Shown here: positions 1 through 8,632 of the stretch, one piece after another
Position numbering within the stretch: the stretch's first letter is position 1
How the letters are laid out: every line of letters starts with the position of its first letter
Source: Halobacterium sp. DL1
GTDB lineage: Archaea > Halobacteriota > Halobacteria > Halobacteriales > Halobacteriaceae
Length of the DNA stretch: 64,000 bases
Assembly (NCBI GenBank): GCA_000230955.3
Contig: CP007060.1
Location: 62,001-126,000, forward strand
Direction of reading: 5' to 3'
Made by a program: the position numbers and the translations under genes
The notes under the pieces: model-generated
Database searches by the model: none
Told to the model about the DNA's origin: nothing
What the model saw: only the letters and a program-made list of their open reading frames with translations

Positions 1-2
1 AG

Positions 3-992
3 TTCGTCGGCGCCGACGGCCGCGAGGAGATGGTGTTCACGAAGAACACCACGGAGTGCGAGAACCTCGTCGCAGGCGCGTGGGGACTGAACGAACTCGG
101 GCCCGGCGACGAGGTCGTGCTCACGGAGATGGAACACCACGCCTCCCTCGTCACGTGGCAGCAGGTCGCCAAGCGCACGGGCGCCGAGGTGAAGTACATC
201 CCCGTCACCGACGAGGGCTACCTCGACATGGACGCGGCCGCGGAACTCATCACCGACGACACCCAGCTGGTCAACGCCGTCCACGTCTCGAACACCCTCG
301 GGACCGTCAACCCGGTCGCCGACCTCGCGGACCTCGCCCACGACCACGACGCGCTGTTCTTCGTCGACGGCGCGCAGTCCGCTCCCACCCGCCCCGTCGA
401 CGTCAAGGAGATGGACGCGGACTTCTTCGCGTTCTCCGGCCACAAGATGCTCGGCCCGACCGGCATCGGCTGTCTGTACGGCAAGCGCCACCTCCTCGAG
501 GAGATGGAGCCCCACCTCTACGGCGGCAGTATGATCGAACGCGTCACCTTCGAGGACTCGACGTGGGCGGACCTCCCGTGGAAGTTCGAGGCCGGCACGC
601 CCGTCATCGCGCAGGGTATCGCGCTCTCGGCGGCCGTCGACTACCTCGACGACGTCGGCATGGAGCGCATCCAGGCCCACGAGGAGCGCCTGACGGGGTA
701 CGCCTACGACCAGCTGGACGCCCACGACGACGTCGACATCCTCGGCCCGCCGGGCGACGACCGCGGCGCCGTCGTCTCGTTCAACGTCGACGGCATCCAC
801 GCCCACGACCTCTCGACCATCCTCAACGACTACGGCGTCGCCATCCGCGCGGGCGACCACTGTACCCAGCCACTCCACCAGAAACTCGGCATCCCCGCGT
901 CCACCCGTGCGTCGTTCTACCTCTACAACACGAAGTCGGAGGTGGACGCGCTCGTCGAGGGCGTCGACGCAGCCCGCGATATCTTTAACTGA
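3..992 (+). CDS. sufS: SufS-type cysteine desulfurase (5' end outside window)
   Basis: PLP-dependent group II cysteine desulfurase that takes sulfur from cysteine for Fe-S cluster assembly in the cytoplasm. The reading frame is open from base 3, so the N-terminus lies outside the window; the first in-window Met at base 30 is internal. Family motifs are visible: the TEMEHHAS segment, the aspartate of FFVDGAQSAP, the PLP lysine in FSGHKMLGPTG, and the persulfide cysteine in RAGDHCTQP near the C-terminus. It ends directly before a non-coding element and is followed 240 bp later by sufU, its usual sulfur acceptor, on the same strand. Family call is firm; only the missing start is unresolved. Confidence 0.93.
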   Translation, partial: FVGADGREEMVFTKNTTECENLVAGAWGLNELGPGDEVVLTEMEHHASLVTWQQVAKRTGAEVKYIPVTDEGYLDMDAAAELITDDTQLVNAVHVSNTLGTVNPVADLADLAHDHDALFFVDGAQSAPTRPVDVKEMDADFFAFSGHKMLGPTGIGCLYGKRHLLEEMEPHLYGGSMIERVTFEDSTWADLPWKFEAGTPVIAQGIALSAAVDYLDDVGMERIQAHEERLTGYAYDQLDAHDDVDILGPPGDDRGAVVSFNVDGIHAHDLSTILNDYGVAIRAGDHCTQPLHQKLGIPASTRASFYLYNTKSEVDALVEGVDAARDIFN

Positions 993-1170
993 GCACTTTT
1001 TCCAGCGCTCGCGGCCTCCGGCCGCTCGCTTGCAAAAACTTGCGGAAAAACCACTCCTCGCTCCCGTCGCGCCCTCCGGGCGCGCTGGTCACTCGTCGGC
1101 CCGCGCTCACTACGTTCGCGCGGTGAATCTCTTCGCTCGGGCTTTCCAAGCCGCTCGCTCGAGAATGCGA
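993..1170 (+). repeat. 3'-end-associated non-coding element, copy A
   Basis: About 178 bp starting on the base after the sufS stop codon. It opens with a T-rich tract (CACTTTTTCCAGCG), then a GC hairpin (CGGCC-TCC-GGCCG), a core (GCAAAAACTTGCGGAAAAA then CCACTCCTCGCTCCCG), a second hairpin GCGCCC-TCC-GGGCGC at 1069-1083, then a GGTC..CTCGTCGGCCCGCGCTC block. The same order of blocks occurs after the orc1 stop (40375-40538) and after the tatC stop (44564-46178, split by an IS). The T tract can serve as a transcription terminator; the function of the rest is unknown. Confidence 0.75.
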
Positions 1171-1202
1171 GACCAGTGGGCAGTCTCGGCCGCGCGGAAC
1201 GC

Positions 1203-1209
1203 TTTTAGG
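1203..1209 (+). promoter_or_regulatory. Candidate TATA box of sufU
   Basis: TTTTAGG lies about 26-32 bp upstream of the sufU ATG at 1235, the spacing expected for a leaderless haloarchaeal transcript. It suggests sufU has its own promoter despite following sufS. Confidence 0.4.
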
Positions 1210-1234
1210 GCGTTCTACCCTACCAGCAGTCAAG

Positions 1235-1660
1235 ATGAGTATGGGCTCGGACATGTACCGGCAGCAGATTCTGGACCACTACCGCAACCCCCGGAATCAC
1301 GGTGAACTCGGCGACCCGACGTTCAGCCACGAGGGGTACAACCCGTCCTGTGGCGACGAACTGGAGTTCGACGTGGAACTCACCGAGGACGGGGAGACCA
1401 TCGAGCGCGTGGCGTTCCGCGGCGAGGGCTGTGCCATCAGCCAGGCCTCCGCGAGCATGCTCTCCCAGGAACTCCCGGGGATGACGCTCGACGAGGTCGC
1501 CGACCTCGACCGCGACGACGTCCTCGAGATGCTCGGCGTCGAGGTGACGCCGATGCGCATCAAGTGTGCGGTGCTCGCGGAGAAGGTCGTCCAGGACGGC
1601 GCGCGGATCTACGAGGGCGAGGCCGAGGTCGACCAGACGACCACCGAGGACGACGCGTAG
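1235..1660 (+). CDS. sufU: SufU-like Fe-S cluster assembly scaffold / sulfur acceptor
   Basis: A 141-residue SufU/IscU-fold protein that accepts sulfur from the SufS desulfurase. The three ligand cysteines are at residues 39 (NPSCGD), 66 (GEGCAIS) and 111 (RIKCAVL), with the adjacent Asp41 usual for zinc SufU. The N-terminal MYRQQILDHYRNPRNHG segment is typical. ATG at 1235 is chosen for its spacing to a TATA-like box; ATG at 1241 is also possible. The tail after residue 125 is acidic. Its position behind sufS supports a working desulfurase-acceptor pair. Confidence 0.92.
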   Translation: MSMGSDMYRQQILDHYRNPRNHGELGDPTFSHEGYNPSCGDELEFDVELTEDGETIERVAFRGEGCAISQASASMLSQELPGMTLDEVADLDRDDVLEMLGVEVTPMRIKCAVLAEKVVQDGARIYEGEAEVDQTTTEDDA

Positions 1661-1711
1661 CCCGACACCCACCCGAATTCTTTTGTCGAGCGGCTGTGAT
1701 GTAGCACCCGT

Positions 1712-2434
1712 ATGCCCTCCAGACGGCTCGCAGCGGCCCTCGTAGCGATGGTGCTGCTCTCCGGTTGTTCGATGCTTCCCGGTGGCGGCGGTGGTGACGC
1801 GCCCGCGGAACGGACCAGCCCGAACTACCACGAACTCGCGTTCTACTCGCACACGGACGGCGCGCCCTACGACGGCACGCTCACCGTGACGAAGGACGGC
1901 GAACCAGTCCACGAGACCACCCTCGACGGTGACGGAAACGGAACCTACCTAAACGTCACCAGGTTCGACGAACCCGGTCCGTACACTGTTGTCGTGGACA
2001 CGTCGTTACCGGAGGCCGGCGGCGGCACGATGCACGAGGAGTTCACCGTGAACGGCACGCTCGGCAACGCCACCGTGGTCACGATGGACTACCAGACCGC
2101 CGAGGTCACGTCGTACGCGCTCGGCGGCGACGTCGACGGCGCACTCTACCTCGACAAGCGCCACACCGACCCGGTCCCGTACCCGATTCGGGTCGGGTTC
2201 GAGGGTGAGACTATCGTCGACACGACCGTCGAGGAGGAGGGGGCCACGCCGTTCGAGGTGGCGGCGCTCCGCGGGCCCGGCGTCTACCGGGTCGAGGCGC
2301 AGGGACTGAACGAGCGGTGGACGAACGAGACGATCGTCGTGACGGACTCTGGGGCAAAAATCGCGGTTCACGGCTCCACACCGCCCGAACTCGTGGCGTA
2401 CGGTCCCGACGAGCAGGTGGTCGACGACCCGTAG
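1712..2434 (+). CDS. Predicted lipoprotein, paralogue of the gene at 3597
   Basis: A 240-residue secreted protein of unknown function. The N-terminus MPSRRLAA is followed by a hydrophobic stretch and a lipobox LSGC, then a Gly-rich linker, so it is probably an anchored surface lipoprotein. The mature part looks like two beta-sandwich-like repeats: each has a segment of the type EPGPYTVVVDTSLPEAGGGT and a following VYRVEAQGL-like strand. It shares its first 22 coding bases and overall layout with the lipoprotein at 3597, from which it is separated only by radA on the other strand. I do not recognise a named family. Confidence 0.75.
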   Translation: MPSRRLAAALVAMVLLSGCSMLPGGGGGDAPAERTSPNYHELAFYSHTDGAPYDGTLTVTKDGEPVHETTLDGDGNGTYLNVTRFDEPGPYTVVVDTSLPEAGGGTMHEEFTVNGTLGNATVVTMDYQTAEVTSYALGGDVDGALYLDKRHTDPVPYPIRVGFEGETIVDTTVEEEGATPFEVAALRGPGVYRVEAQGLNERWTNETIVVTDSGAKIAVHGSTPPELVAYGPDEQVVDDP

Positions 2435-2449
2435 CGGCGGACTAGCCGC

Positions 2450-3481
2450 TCACTCGGGCTTCAGGCCGCCGTCCTGGACGCGCATGACGGCTTCGCCGTC
2501 CGCCAGGTTCGGCGCGTCGACGAGCTTCACGATGCGCTTGTCGTTCTTGGACTTCCGCAGGTACATGCGGAACGTCGACTTGTGCCCGAGGATGTTCCCC
2601 CCGATGGGCTTCGTCGGGTCGCCGAAGAACGAGTCGGGGTTCGACTGCACCTGGTTCGTGACCACGACGGCGGCGTTGTAGAGGTTGCCGACCTTGTCGA
2701 GGTCGTGGAGGTGCTTGTTGAGCTTCTGCTGGCGGTCCGCGAGTTCGCCACGGCCGACGTACTCCGCGCGGAAGTGGGCGGTCAGCGAGTCGACGCAGAG
2801 CAGGCGGACGGGGTACTCGTCCTCCTCGAACTCGCCGGCGATCTCCTGGGCCTTCTCGGCGAGGAGCATCTGGTGGTTGGAGTTGAACCCCTTCGCGACG
2901 TGGATCTTGTCGAGGAAGCTCTCGACGAGCTCCTCCATCGTCTCCTCGTCGTCGAGGCTCCCCTCGATGCCGCGCTGCTCCATGGCGGCCTCGAGCTGTT
3001 CGTCGGAGAGGCCGCGCACCATGTCGTCGATGCGCTCCGGCCGGAACGTGTCCTCGGAGTCGATGAAGACCGCGCGGCCGTGGAGGCCGCCGTGCTCCTG
3101 GGGGAGCTGAATGTTCACGGAGAGCTGGTGGGTCACCTGGGACTTGCCGGCGCCGAACTTGCCGTACACCTCGGTGATCGACTGGGTCTCGACGCCGCCG
3201 CCAAGCATCTCGTCGATCTCGGGGACGTTCCAGGAGAGCTTCCCGATCTGTTCGCGGCGCTCGAGCACTGTCGCGCCGGTCTCGAAGCCGCCGACGTCGG
3301 CGGCCTCGCGGGCCGCCTGCACGACGTCCGCGGCGGTGCTGTCGCCGACGTCCGCGGCGTTCGCGAGTTCGCCGGACGACGCGACGGCTAGGCTCTGGAA
3401 CGATTCGAATCCGTTCTCTCGGAGTTTCTCCGCGGTCGCGGGTCCGACACCGGGGAGTTCCTCGAGGTCTGCTTCGGGCAT
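2450..3481 (-). CDS. radA: RadA recombinase
   Basis: Archaeal RecA/Rad51 homologue that forms filaments on single-stranded DNA and catalyses strand exchange in repair. The 343-residue protein has the helix-hairpin-helix N-terminal domain ([15 protein letters not shown], residues 6-20), the polymerisation segment [11 protein letters not shown], Walker A GKFGAGKS at 107-114 and Walker [13 protein letters not shown], followed by the L1/L2 loop region and VVTNQVQ. There is no intein. The ATG at 3481 has a TATA box 27-33 bp upstream. The gene sits alone on the minus strand between two paralogous lipoprotein genes. Confidence 0.97.
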   Translation of the reverse strand: MPEADLEELPGVGPATAEKLRENGFESFQSLAVASSGELANAADVGDSTAADVVQAAREAADVGGFETGATVLERREQIGKLSWNVPEIDEMLGGGVETQSITEVYGKFGAGKSQVTHQLSVNIQLPQEHGGLHGRAVFIDSEDTFRPERIDDMVRGLSDEQLEAAMEQRGIEGSLDDEETMEELVESFLDKIHVAKGFNSNHQMLLAEKAQEIAGEFEEDEYPVRLLCVDSLTAHFRAEYVGRGELADRQQKLNKHLHDLDKVGNLYNAAVVVTNQVQSNPDSFFGDPTKPIGGNILGHKSTFRMYLRKSKNDKRIVKLVDAPNLADGEAVMRVQDGGLKPE

Positions 3482-3507
3482 GTACTCCTGGCTTGGCCCC
3501 TCCACCG

Positions 3508-3514
3508 TATAAAG
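3508..3514 (-). promoter_or_regulatory. TATA box of radA
   Basis: Reads CTTTATA on the minus strand, 27-33 bp upstream of the radA ATG, predicting a transcript with almost no leader. Confidence 0.6.
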
Positions 3515-3596
3515 GCTCGTATACACCGGACTGAAAGTGAAACTGGGGCCTGACGTGGCAGCACACTTATTGTTCCAGTCCGGCTCGAATAGGGCG

Positions 3597-4334
3597 ATGC
3601 CCTCCAGACGGCTCGCAGTGACTCTCGCAGCGATGGTACTGCTCTCCGGTTGCTCGATGCTCCCCGACAGTGGTGGCGGCGACCAGGCGGCCACACCTGA
3701 ACCCCCGGACCACCACGAACTCGTGTTCGCGTCGGATACCGGCGGCCACGCGTACGAGGCGACGGTTAGCGTCGAACGGAACGGCGAGACGGTCTTCTCG
3801 GAGAACGTTACCTCCGACGGGGACGGCCACTACGCGAACCTCACGACGCTCGACGACCCCGGGCCGTACACGATAACGGTAAACACGACACTCCCCGACA
3901 CCGGTGGCGGTACCAAGAGCGTGCGCTTCGAAACAGACGGCGACCCCGGGAACGCGACCGCGGTCCGCCTCAACTACCAGGGGGTCGAGCACGCGACGTT
4001 CGAGCTACCCCGCCGCGACCTCGAACACGAACTCGGGGTCTCCTCAGACCGCACGTCCATCGACGGGCCACAGCCCACGGACCTCCACCTTCGGGTGGCG
4101 TACCGCGGCGAGGTGGTGGCCGACAACACGACGACCGTGCAGGGCAGTGAACTCACGCGCTCGGTCGACCTCGCGCAGACCGGCGTCTACAACGTCGCGG
4201 TGCGCATCGACGGCGAGACGTGGGTGAACGACAGCGTCGTCGTCGCCACGCCCGCCCAGCACGTCGCGGTCACCGTCAACACTCACGGCGACGACGTGAG
4301 CATCGAGGTCCAGCGGCCGTTCCAGTGGAACTGA
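3597..4334 (+). CDS. Predicted lipoprotein, paralogue of the gene at 1712
   Basis: A 245-residue secreted lipoprotein of unknown function. It starts MPSRRLAV with lipobox LSGC and a short low-complexity linker, like its paralogue at 1712. Matching blocks include [27 protein letters not shown] and [21 protein letters not shown]. The frame is open upstream to 3537, but ATG 3597 is preferred because it matches the paralogue's start exactly and has TTATTG 25-30 bp upstream. The pair probably arose by duplication, with divergence mostly in the middle of the proteins. Confidence 0.75.
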   Translation: MPSRRLAVTLAAMVLLSGCSMLPDSGGGDQAATPEPPDHHELVFASDTGGHAYEATVSVERNGETVFSENVTSDGDGHYANLTTLDDPGPYTITVNTTLPDTGGGTKSVRFETDGDPGNATAVRLNYQGVEHATFELPRRDLEHELGVSSDRTSIDGPQPTDLHLRVAYRGEVVADNTTTVQGSELTRSVDLAQTGVYNVAVRIDGETWVNDSVVVATPAQHVAVTVNTHGDDVSIEVQRPFQWN

Positions 4335-4394
4335 GGCCGCATCGCCCCGTCCCGTGACGCGTGACTTAACACGCTCGGCGGCCTACGCCGCGGT

Positions 4395-5495
4395 ATGACC
4401 GACGCAGGGACCTCTTTCTGCCCGCGCTGTGGCGACCCCATCGCCGAAGACGGCGAGGGGGCGACCCGCCGCGAGCGCTCGCTCTGTGACGCCTGCTACT
4501 TCTCCGACTTCGACCTCGTGGACGCGCCCGACCGCATCGAGGTCCGGGTGTGCGCGCGCTGTGGCGCCGTCTACCGCGGCAACCGCTGGGTGGACGTCGG
4601 CGCGATGGACTACACCGACGTCGCCATCGAGGAGACCAGCGAGGCCCTCGGCGTCCACGTCGAGGCCGAGGACGTCGAGTGGGAGGTGCGCCCGGAGCAA
4701 CTCGACGAGAACAGCATCCGGATGCACTGCCTGTTCTCGGGTGTCGTCCGGGGCACCGTCCAGACCGAGGAGGTCGTGGTGCCCGTGCGGGTGAGCCGCC
4801 AGACCTGCACGCGCTGTGGCCGCATCGCCGGCGACTACTACGCCTCGACGGTCCAGGTGCGCGCGAACGGCCGCGACCCGAACAGCGAGGAGACCGACCG
4901 GGCGCGAGAACTCGCCCACAGCATCGTCGCCGACATGGAGTCGACGGGCGACCGGAACGCCTTCGTCACGGAGATAACGGACGCCGAGTCAGGCATCGAC
5001 ATCAAGCTCTCGACGAACAAGATCGGGCTGAAGCTCTCCCGGAAACTCGTCGAGGAGTTCGGCGGCGGCTTCGAGGACCACGAGACGCTCGTCACGGAGG
5101 ACGAGGACGGCAACGAGGTGTACCGGGTGACGTACGCGGTCCGCTTCCCCGAGTTCCAGTCCGGCGACGTCATCGACCTCGCGGACGACGACGGCGGCCC
5201 GGTGCTCGTGCGCTCCGTGCGCGGGAACCTGAAGGGCGTCCGGGTTACCACCGGCGACCCCTACGAGGCGAGCTACGAGGACGGCGACAGCCCCGAGGCC
5301 CGGAAACTCGGCGCCCGCGAGGACGCCGCCGACGCCACCGTCGTCACCGTCGAGGACGACAACTCCGTCCAGATTCTCGACCCCGAGACGTACGAGTCGA
5401 AGACCGTTCCGCGGCCGGACTACGTGGACGCTGACGCCAGCACCGTCCGCGCGCTGAAGTCCCGCGCCGGCCTCCACGTCCTCCCCGAAGCGTGA
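4395..5495 (+). CDS. nmd3: NMD3-family 60S-export/ribosome biogenesis protein homologue
   Basis: Archaeal homologue of eukaryotic NMD3, which binds the large ribosomal subunit. The 366-residue protein has the expected zinc-binding N-terminus: CPRC (9-12), CDAC (31-34), CARC (53-56) and CTRC (138-141), followed by the family domain with the DIKLSTNKIG..SRKL segment. A TTAACAC box lies about 25-30 bp upstream of the ATG. It overlaps the following methyltransferase by four bases (GTGA), so the two are translationally coupled. The pairing suggests a translation/RNA-maturation operon. Confidence 0.9.
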   Translation: MTDAGTSFCPRCGDPIAEDGEGATRRERSLCDACYFSDFDLVDAPDRIEVRVCARCGAVYRGNRWVDVGAMDYTDVAIEETSEALGVHVEAEDVEWEVRPEQLDENSIRMHCLFSGVVRGTVQTEEVVVPVRVSRQTCTRCGRIAGDYYASTVQVRANGRDPNSEETDRARELAHSIVADMESTGDRNAFVTEITDAESGIDIKLSTNKIGLKLSRKLVEEFGGGFEDHETLVTEDEDGNEVYRVTYAVRFPEFQSGDVIDLADDDGGPVLVRSVRGNLKGVRVTTGDPYEASYEDGDSPEARKLGAREDAADATVVTVEDDNSVQILDPETYESKTVPRPDYVDADASTVRALKSRAGLHVLPEA

Positions 5496-6535
5496 CTGCG
5501 CCGACCGACCTCGCCGTCGTCGTCCCGAAACCCGACGCCGAGGACCGCATCGCCGCCCTGGAGAGCGAGGGCGTCTACGACGACACCCGGCAGGTCAGAG
5601 AACGCGACGCGGACCACGTCGAACTCCCCGTGACCGAGCGACCCACGGAGACGGCGTTCGACCACACCGTCGAGCAGGCCGACCCCGAACTGCGCTCCCC
5701 GGACCTCGACGCATTGCTCCGCGAGCGCGGGTGGACCGACGAAGAAATTGCGCGAGCGCCGTCCTCGTGGGCGGTAATCGGGACAGTCGTCCTCGCGTCG
5801 TTCGGTGACTGCCCGCGTCCGGAGGAAGTGGGCGAGGCGCTGCTCGAACTCCACGGCGAGGCCGACACGGTGCTCGACCGCCGCGGGGTCAGCGGGGAGC
5901 ACCGCGAACCGGACGTGGCATTCGTCGCGGGCGCGGGCGACACCGAGACCATCCACACCGAGGACGGCACGCGGTACGCGATGGACCTCGCCCGCGTGAT
6001 GTTCGCGCCCGGCAACGAGGCCGAGCGTGTGCGGATGGGAGGAGTGGTCGAGGCCGACGAGCGCGTCCTGGACATGTTCGCGGGCATCGGCTACTTCGCG
6101 CTCCCGATGGCGAGGGCGGGCGCCGACGTCACCGCCGTCGAGGCGAACCCCGAGGCGTTCCGCTTCCTCGCGGAGAACGCCCAGCTGAACGATGTCGCCG
6201 ACCGCCTCAGTTGCGTGCTCGGTGACTGCCGGGACGTCGAGACGACGGCCGACCGCGTCGTGATGGGCTACTACGACGCGCTCGGCGGCGGCCCGGTCCA
6301 CGGCGAGGGCGACGACCCGCGCTACCTCGCGGCGGCCCTCGACAACCTCGTCCCCGGCGGCACCCTCCACGTCCACGCGGTCGCACCGGAGGCTGAACTC
6401 CCAGACCGACCGGAGGCGGCGCTCCGGGAGGGCTGCGAGCGCGCGGGCCGCGACGTCGACATCGAGGCTGTGCGCCGCGTGAAGTCCCACAGCGAGGGCG
6501 TCTACCACGTCGTCCTCGACGCCCGCGTCGACTGA
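5492..6535 (+). CDS. Trm5/Tyw2-family SAM-dependent transferase (probably wyosine-pathway Taw2 type)
   Basis: A 347-residue class I SAM-binding protein of the Trm5/Tyw2 family acting on G37 of tRNA(Phe). The SAM motif is VLDMFAGIGYFALP at residues 192-204, followed by VEANPEAFRFL. The later active-site motif reads DRVVMGYYDA. Trm5 enzymes usually have NLP at this place, whereas Tyw2/Taw2 aminocarboxypropyl transferases have MGY, so I favour Taw2. The GTG start overlaps the nmd3 stop. The residual uncertainty is substrate (methyl versus aminocarboxypropyl), not family. Confidence 0.8.
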   Translation: MTAPTDLAVVVPKPDAEDRIAALESEGVYDDTRQVRERDADHVELPVTERPTETAFDHTVEQADPELRSPDLDALLRERGWTDEEIARAPSSWAVIGTVVLASFGDCPRPEEVGEALLELHGEADTVLDRRGVSGEHREPDVAFVAGAGDTETIHTEDGTRYAMDLARVMFAPGNEAERVRMGGVVEADERVLDMFAGIGYFALPMARAGADVTAVEANPEAFRFLAENAQLNDVADRLSCVLGDCRDVETTADRVVMGYYDALGGGPVHGEGDDPRYLAAALDNLVPGGTLHVHAVAPEAELPDRPEAALREGCERAGRDVDIEAVRRVKSHSEGVYHVVLDARVD

Positions 6536-6613
6536 CGACTTCGGGGCAGTCGCTCTCGACGCGCGCGTGGACTGACCAGCAGGTCTTTGGGCGGACAGTT
6601 CTACGTGCCGGGT

Positions 6614-6697
6614 ATGACCCGGAAGCAGTTGCTGGCCATCTTCCTCGTGGTGCTGATGCTCGGCTCGTCGGTCGTGTACGGCCTCTCGTTCATCTAG
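6614..6697 (+). CDS. 27-residue predicted single-span membrane microprotein
   Basis: A short frame encoding MTRKQLLAIFLVVLMLGSS and then VVYGLSFI. It is a positively charged N-terminus followed by one hydrophobic helix ending near the C-terminus. It begins with ATG about 80 bp after the preceding methyltransferase and ends 6 bp before the convergent helicase stop, filling the gap neatly. Similar tiny MTRKQ-hydrophobic proteins are, from memory, found in other haloarchaea, but I cannot check this. Function unknown. Confidence 0.55.
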   Translation: MTRKQLLAIFLVVLMLGSSVVYGLSFI

Positions 6698-6703
6698 GCC
6701 ACC

Positions 6704-8512
6704 CTATTCGGTGTTCCAGACGTCCGCCATCGGGCCGGAGACCGACGGCTGGTCGTTCTTCTCGTCGTCACCGTCGCCGCTCTCTGCCGACGCGCCAGTC
6801 GCCGCTCTGCCGCCGCTCCCGGTCGCGTTGCCGCCCGAGGAAGACGGCGCCTCCACCTGGTCGACGCCACCGGTCGTGTCGCCGAGCGCGGCGTCCGCGT
6901 CCACCTCGGGCAGGTCGGGGACGCTCATTCGGTCGACCTGCTCGCGGAACCACGGCGGCATGTCGGTGCGGGCGCGCTCGAAGAGGTCGAGGATGCTCGT
7001 GTCCGCGACGTAGGTCGCGCCGCGGTCGTCGGGCGCGCGGACGACCCGACCGCAGGCCTGGATGACGGTCCGCAGGGCGGTCCGGTAGTACCACGCCCAC
7101 TGGCCGTCGGCGAGGCGGGCGGCGACCCGGGAGTCGTTGGTGTTGAGGAACGGCGCCTTGCAGAGCACCTGCCAGCGCCCGAGGTCGTAGGCCAGGTCGA
7201 GAGCCTCCTCCATCTTCACGGCGATAAACACCTCGGGGTCGTCGCTGGCCTTCCAGCGCTCCAGTTCCGCGTCCCGGGTGTCGCTGTCGTGGGTGCGCAC
7301 GCGGTCGCCGACGCCGAACTTCCGGAGGTGGCCCGCGAGATTCTCCGCGATGTCGTAGGAGTGGGCGTGGATGATGCCCTTCTCGTCGGGGTGGTTCGCC
7401 ATCACGCGCACCACCGTCTCCGCGACCTTCGGGAGCGTCTCGTCGCGGTGCTCGTAGGTCATCTTCCCCTGGGTGACGTCGTACAGCGGCCGGTTCTCCA
7501 CGGGGAACGTGTGCTCGACGTCGACGAGCGCGACGTTCGACGGGTCGAGGCCGACGCTCCGGCAGAACGCCTCCTTGTTGAGGATGGTCGCCGAGAGCAG
7601 CGCGTGCCTGTTCGCGCGGTCCCACACCGTGTGCTTGAGGTAGCGCTCGGGGTCCATCGGCTTCACCGTCACTCCCCTGTCGTCGGCGTCGACCACCCAC
7701 GTCGTCGCGGACTCCGGGTCGTTGTAGTCCTCGACGAACCAGTTCAGCTCCGAGATGAGTTCCTGCAGGCGGTCGCGCTCCCCGGCCTCCTCGGCGGTGA
7801 GTTCGTCCTGGCCGAGCAACTCGTCCTTGGCGGCCTCGCAGACCCGCGTGAGGTGTTCGGCGAAGTTCACCGCGGCGTCAACGTCGCCGTCGAGGTCGGG
7901 CACCCGCACCTCTTCCCAGACGGGGACGGTGCGCTCGTTCAGGTCGATTGTGGCGTACATCTCTGCCCACTCCGCGAGGCCGTGGGCCTCGTCGATGACG
8001 CAGACGTCGCGGGTTCGGAACACCTCCGAGCCCGCCGTCCGCATGAAGTACGCTAGCGTCATCGCGGCGTAGTCCCGCGAGGAGGCGATGGCGCGGTCCG
8101 AGAAGTACGGGCAGCGGTGCTTGACCGCGCAGTCGTAGCCCCGCTCGCGGGCGCAGGGCGCGCGGTCGACTGGCGTCGTCTCCTCGTTCGGGAGGATGCA
8201 GCTGTAGTTCGACTTCCCGCGGATGAGTTTCAGGTCGTCCAGCAGGTCGTCCTCGGCCACGTCGTCTAGCTGGCTCACCTGCGGCGTGGTGTAGTAGGCG
8301 CCGGTGGCGTCCGTCGGGTCGGCCTCCTCGACGGTGCGGGCACAGCCCATGATGGCGCGGGCGACGAGGCTCTTCCCGCTGCCCGTCGGCGCGCGCACCA
8401 GCACCACGTCGTTGCCGTCCTCGAAGGCCGCGCGCACGTCCCGGAGCGCCTGTTCCTGCGCGCCGCGGAACTCCGGCGCGGGGAACTCCCCGACGATGCG
8501 ACCTGGTTTCAC
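6704..8512 (-). CDS. XPD/Rad3-like (DinG-type) superfamily 2 Fe-S DNA helicase
   Basis: A 602-residue ATP-dependent DNA helicase. Walker A is APTGSGKS at residues 41-48 and the DEAH box is VIDEAHGLAEW. Between them lie four cysteines (NYSC, APCAR, YDCAV, HRCPY) in the position of the XPD/DinG 4Fe-4S cluster. Motif VI reads QACGRVVRAPDDRG. The C-terminal 65 residues are low-complexity, rich in Gly, Ser and acidic residues. The frame is open far upstream, but GTG 8512 (KPGRIVGEFPAPEFRGAQ) marks where helicase homology begins and leaves room for a divergent promoter. A role in DNA repair is likely. Confidence 0.88.
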   Translation of the reverse strand: MKPGRIVGEFPAPEFRGAQEQALRDVRAAFEDGNDVVLVRAPTGSGKSLVARAIMGCARTVEEADPTDATGAYYTTPQVSQLDDVAEDDLLDDLKLIRGKSNYSCILPNEETTPVDRAPCARERGYDCAVKHRCPYFSDRAIASSRDYAAMTLAYFMRTAGSEVFRTRDVCVIDEAHGLAEWAEMYATIDLNERTVPVWEEVRVPDLDGDVDAAVNFAEHLTRVCEAAKDELLGQDELTAEEAGERDRLQELISELNWFVEDYNDPESATTWVVDADDRGVTVKPMDPERYLKHTVWDRANRHALLSATILNKEAFCRSVGLDPSNVALVDVEHTFPVENRPLYDVTQGKMTYEHRDETLPKVAETVVRVMANHPDEKGIIHAHSYDIAENLAGHLRKFGVGDRVRTHDSDTRDAELERWKASDDPEVFIAVKMEEALDLAYDLGRWQVLCKAPFLNTNDSRVAARLADGQWAWYYRTALRTVIQACGRVVRAPDDRGATYVADTSILDLFERARTDMPPWFREQVDRMSVPDLPEVDADAALGDTTGGVDQVEAPSSSGGNATGSGGRAATGASAESGDGDDEKNDQPSVSGPMADVWNTE

Positions 8513-8632
8513 TGTCCGACGGCACGCGGGCCGTCGGGTTAACCTCACCGCTCGACGGTGGCCGACCCACTCCGGATTGACCACCGAAGCCTGCCACAGT
8601 TTAACACGTTCGCGACCGTTGGTGGTGGTGGT

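Noticed and set aside
1220-1912. A 230-codon minus-strand open frame over sufU and the first lipoprotein
   Set aside because: It runs antisense to two well-supported genes, is rich in Arg/Val/His as expected of a high-GC shadow, and matches no protein pattern.
2582-3391. A 269-codon plus-strand frame opposite radA
   Set aside because: It is the antisense shadow of radA with repetitive Leu/Val/Asp composition and no start signal.
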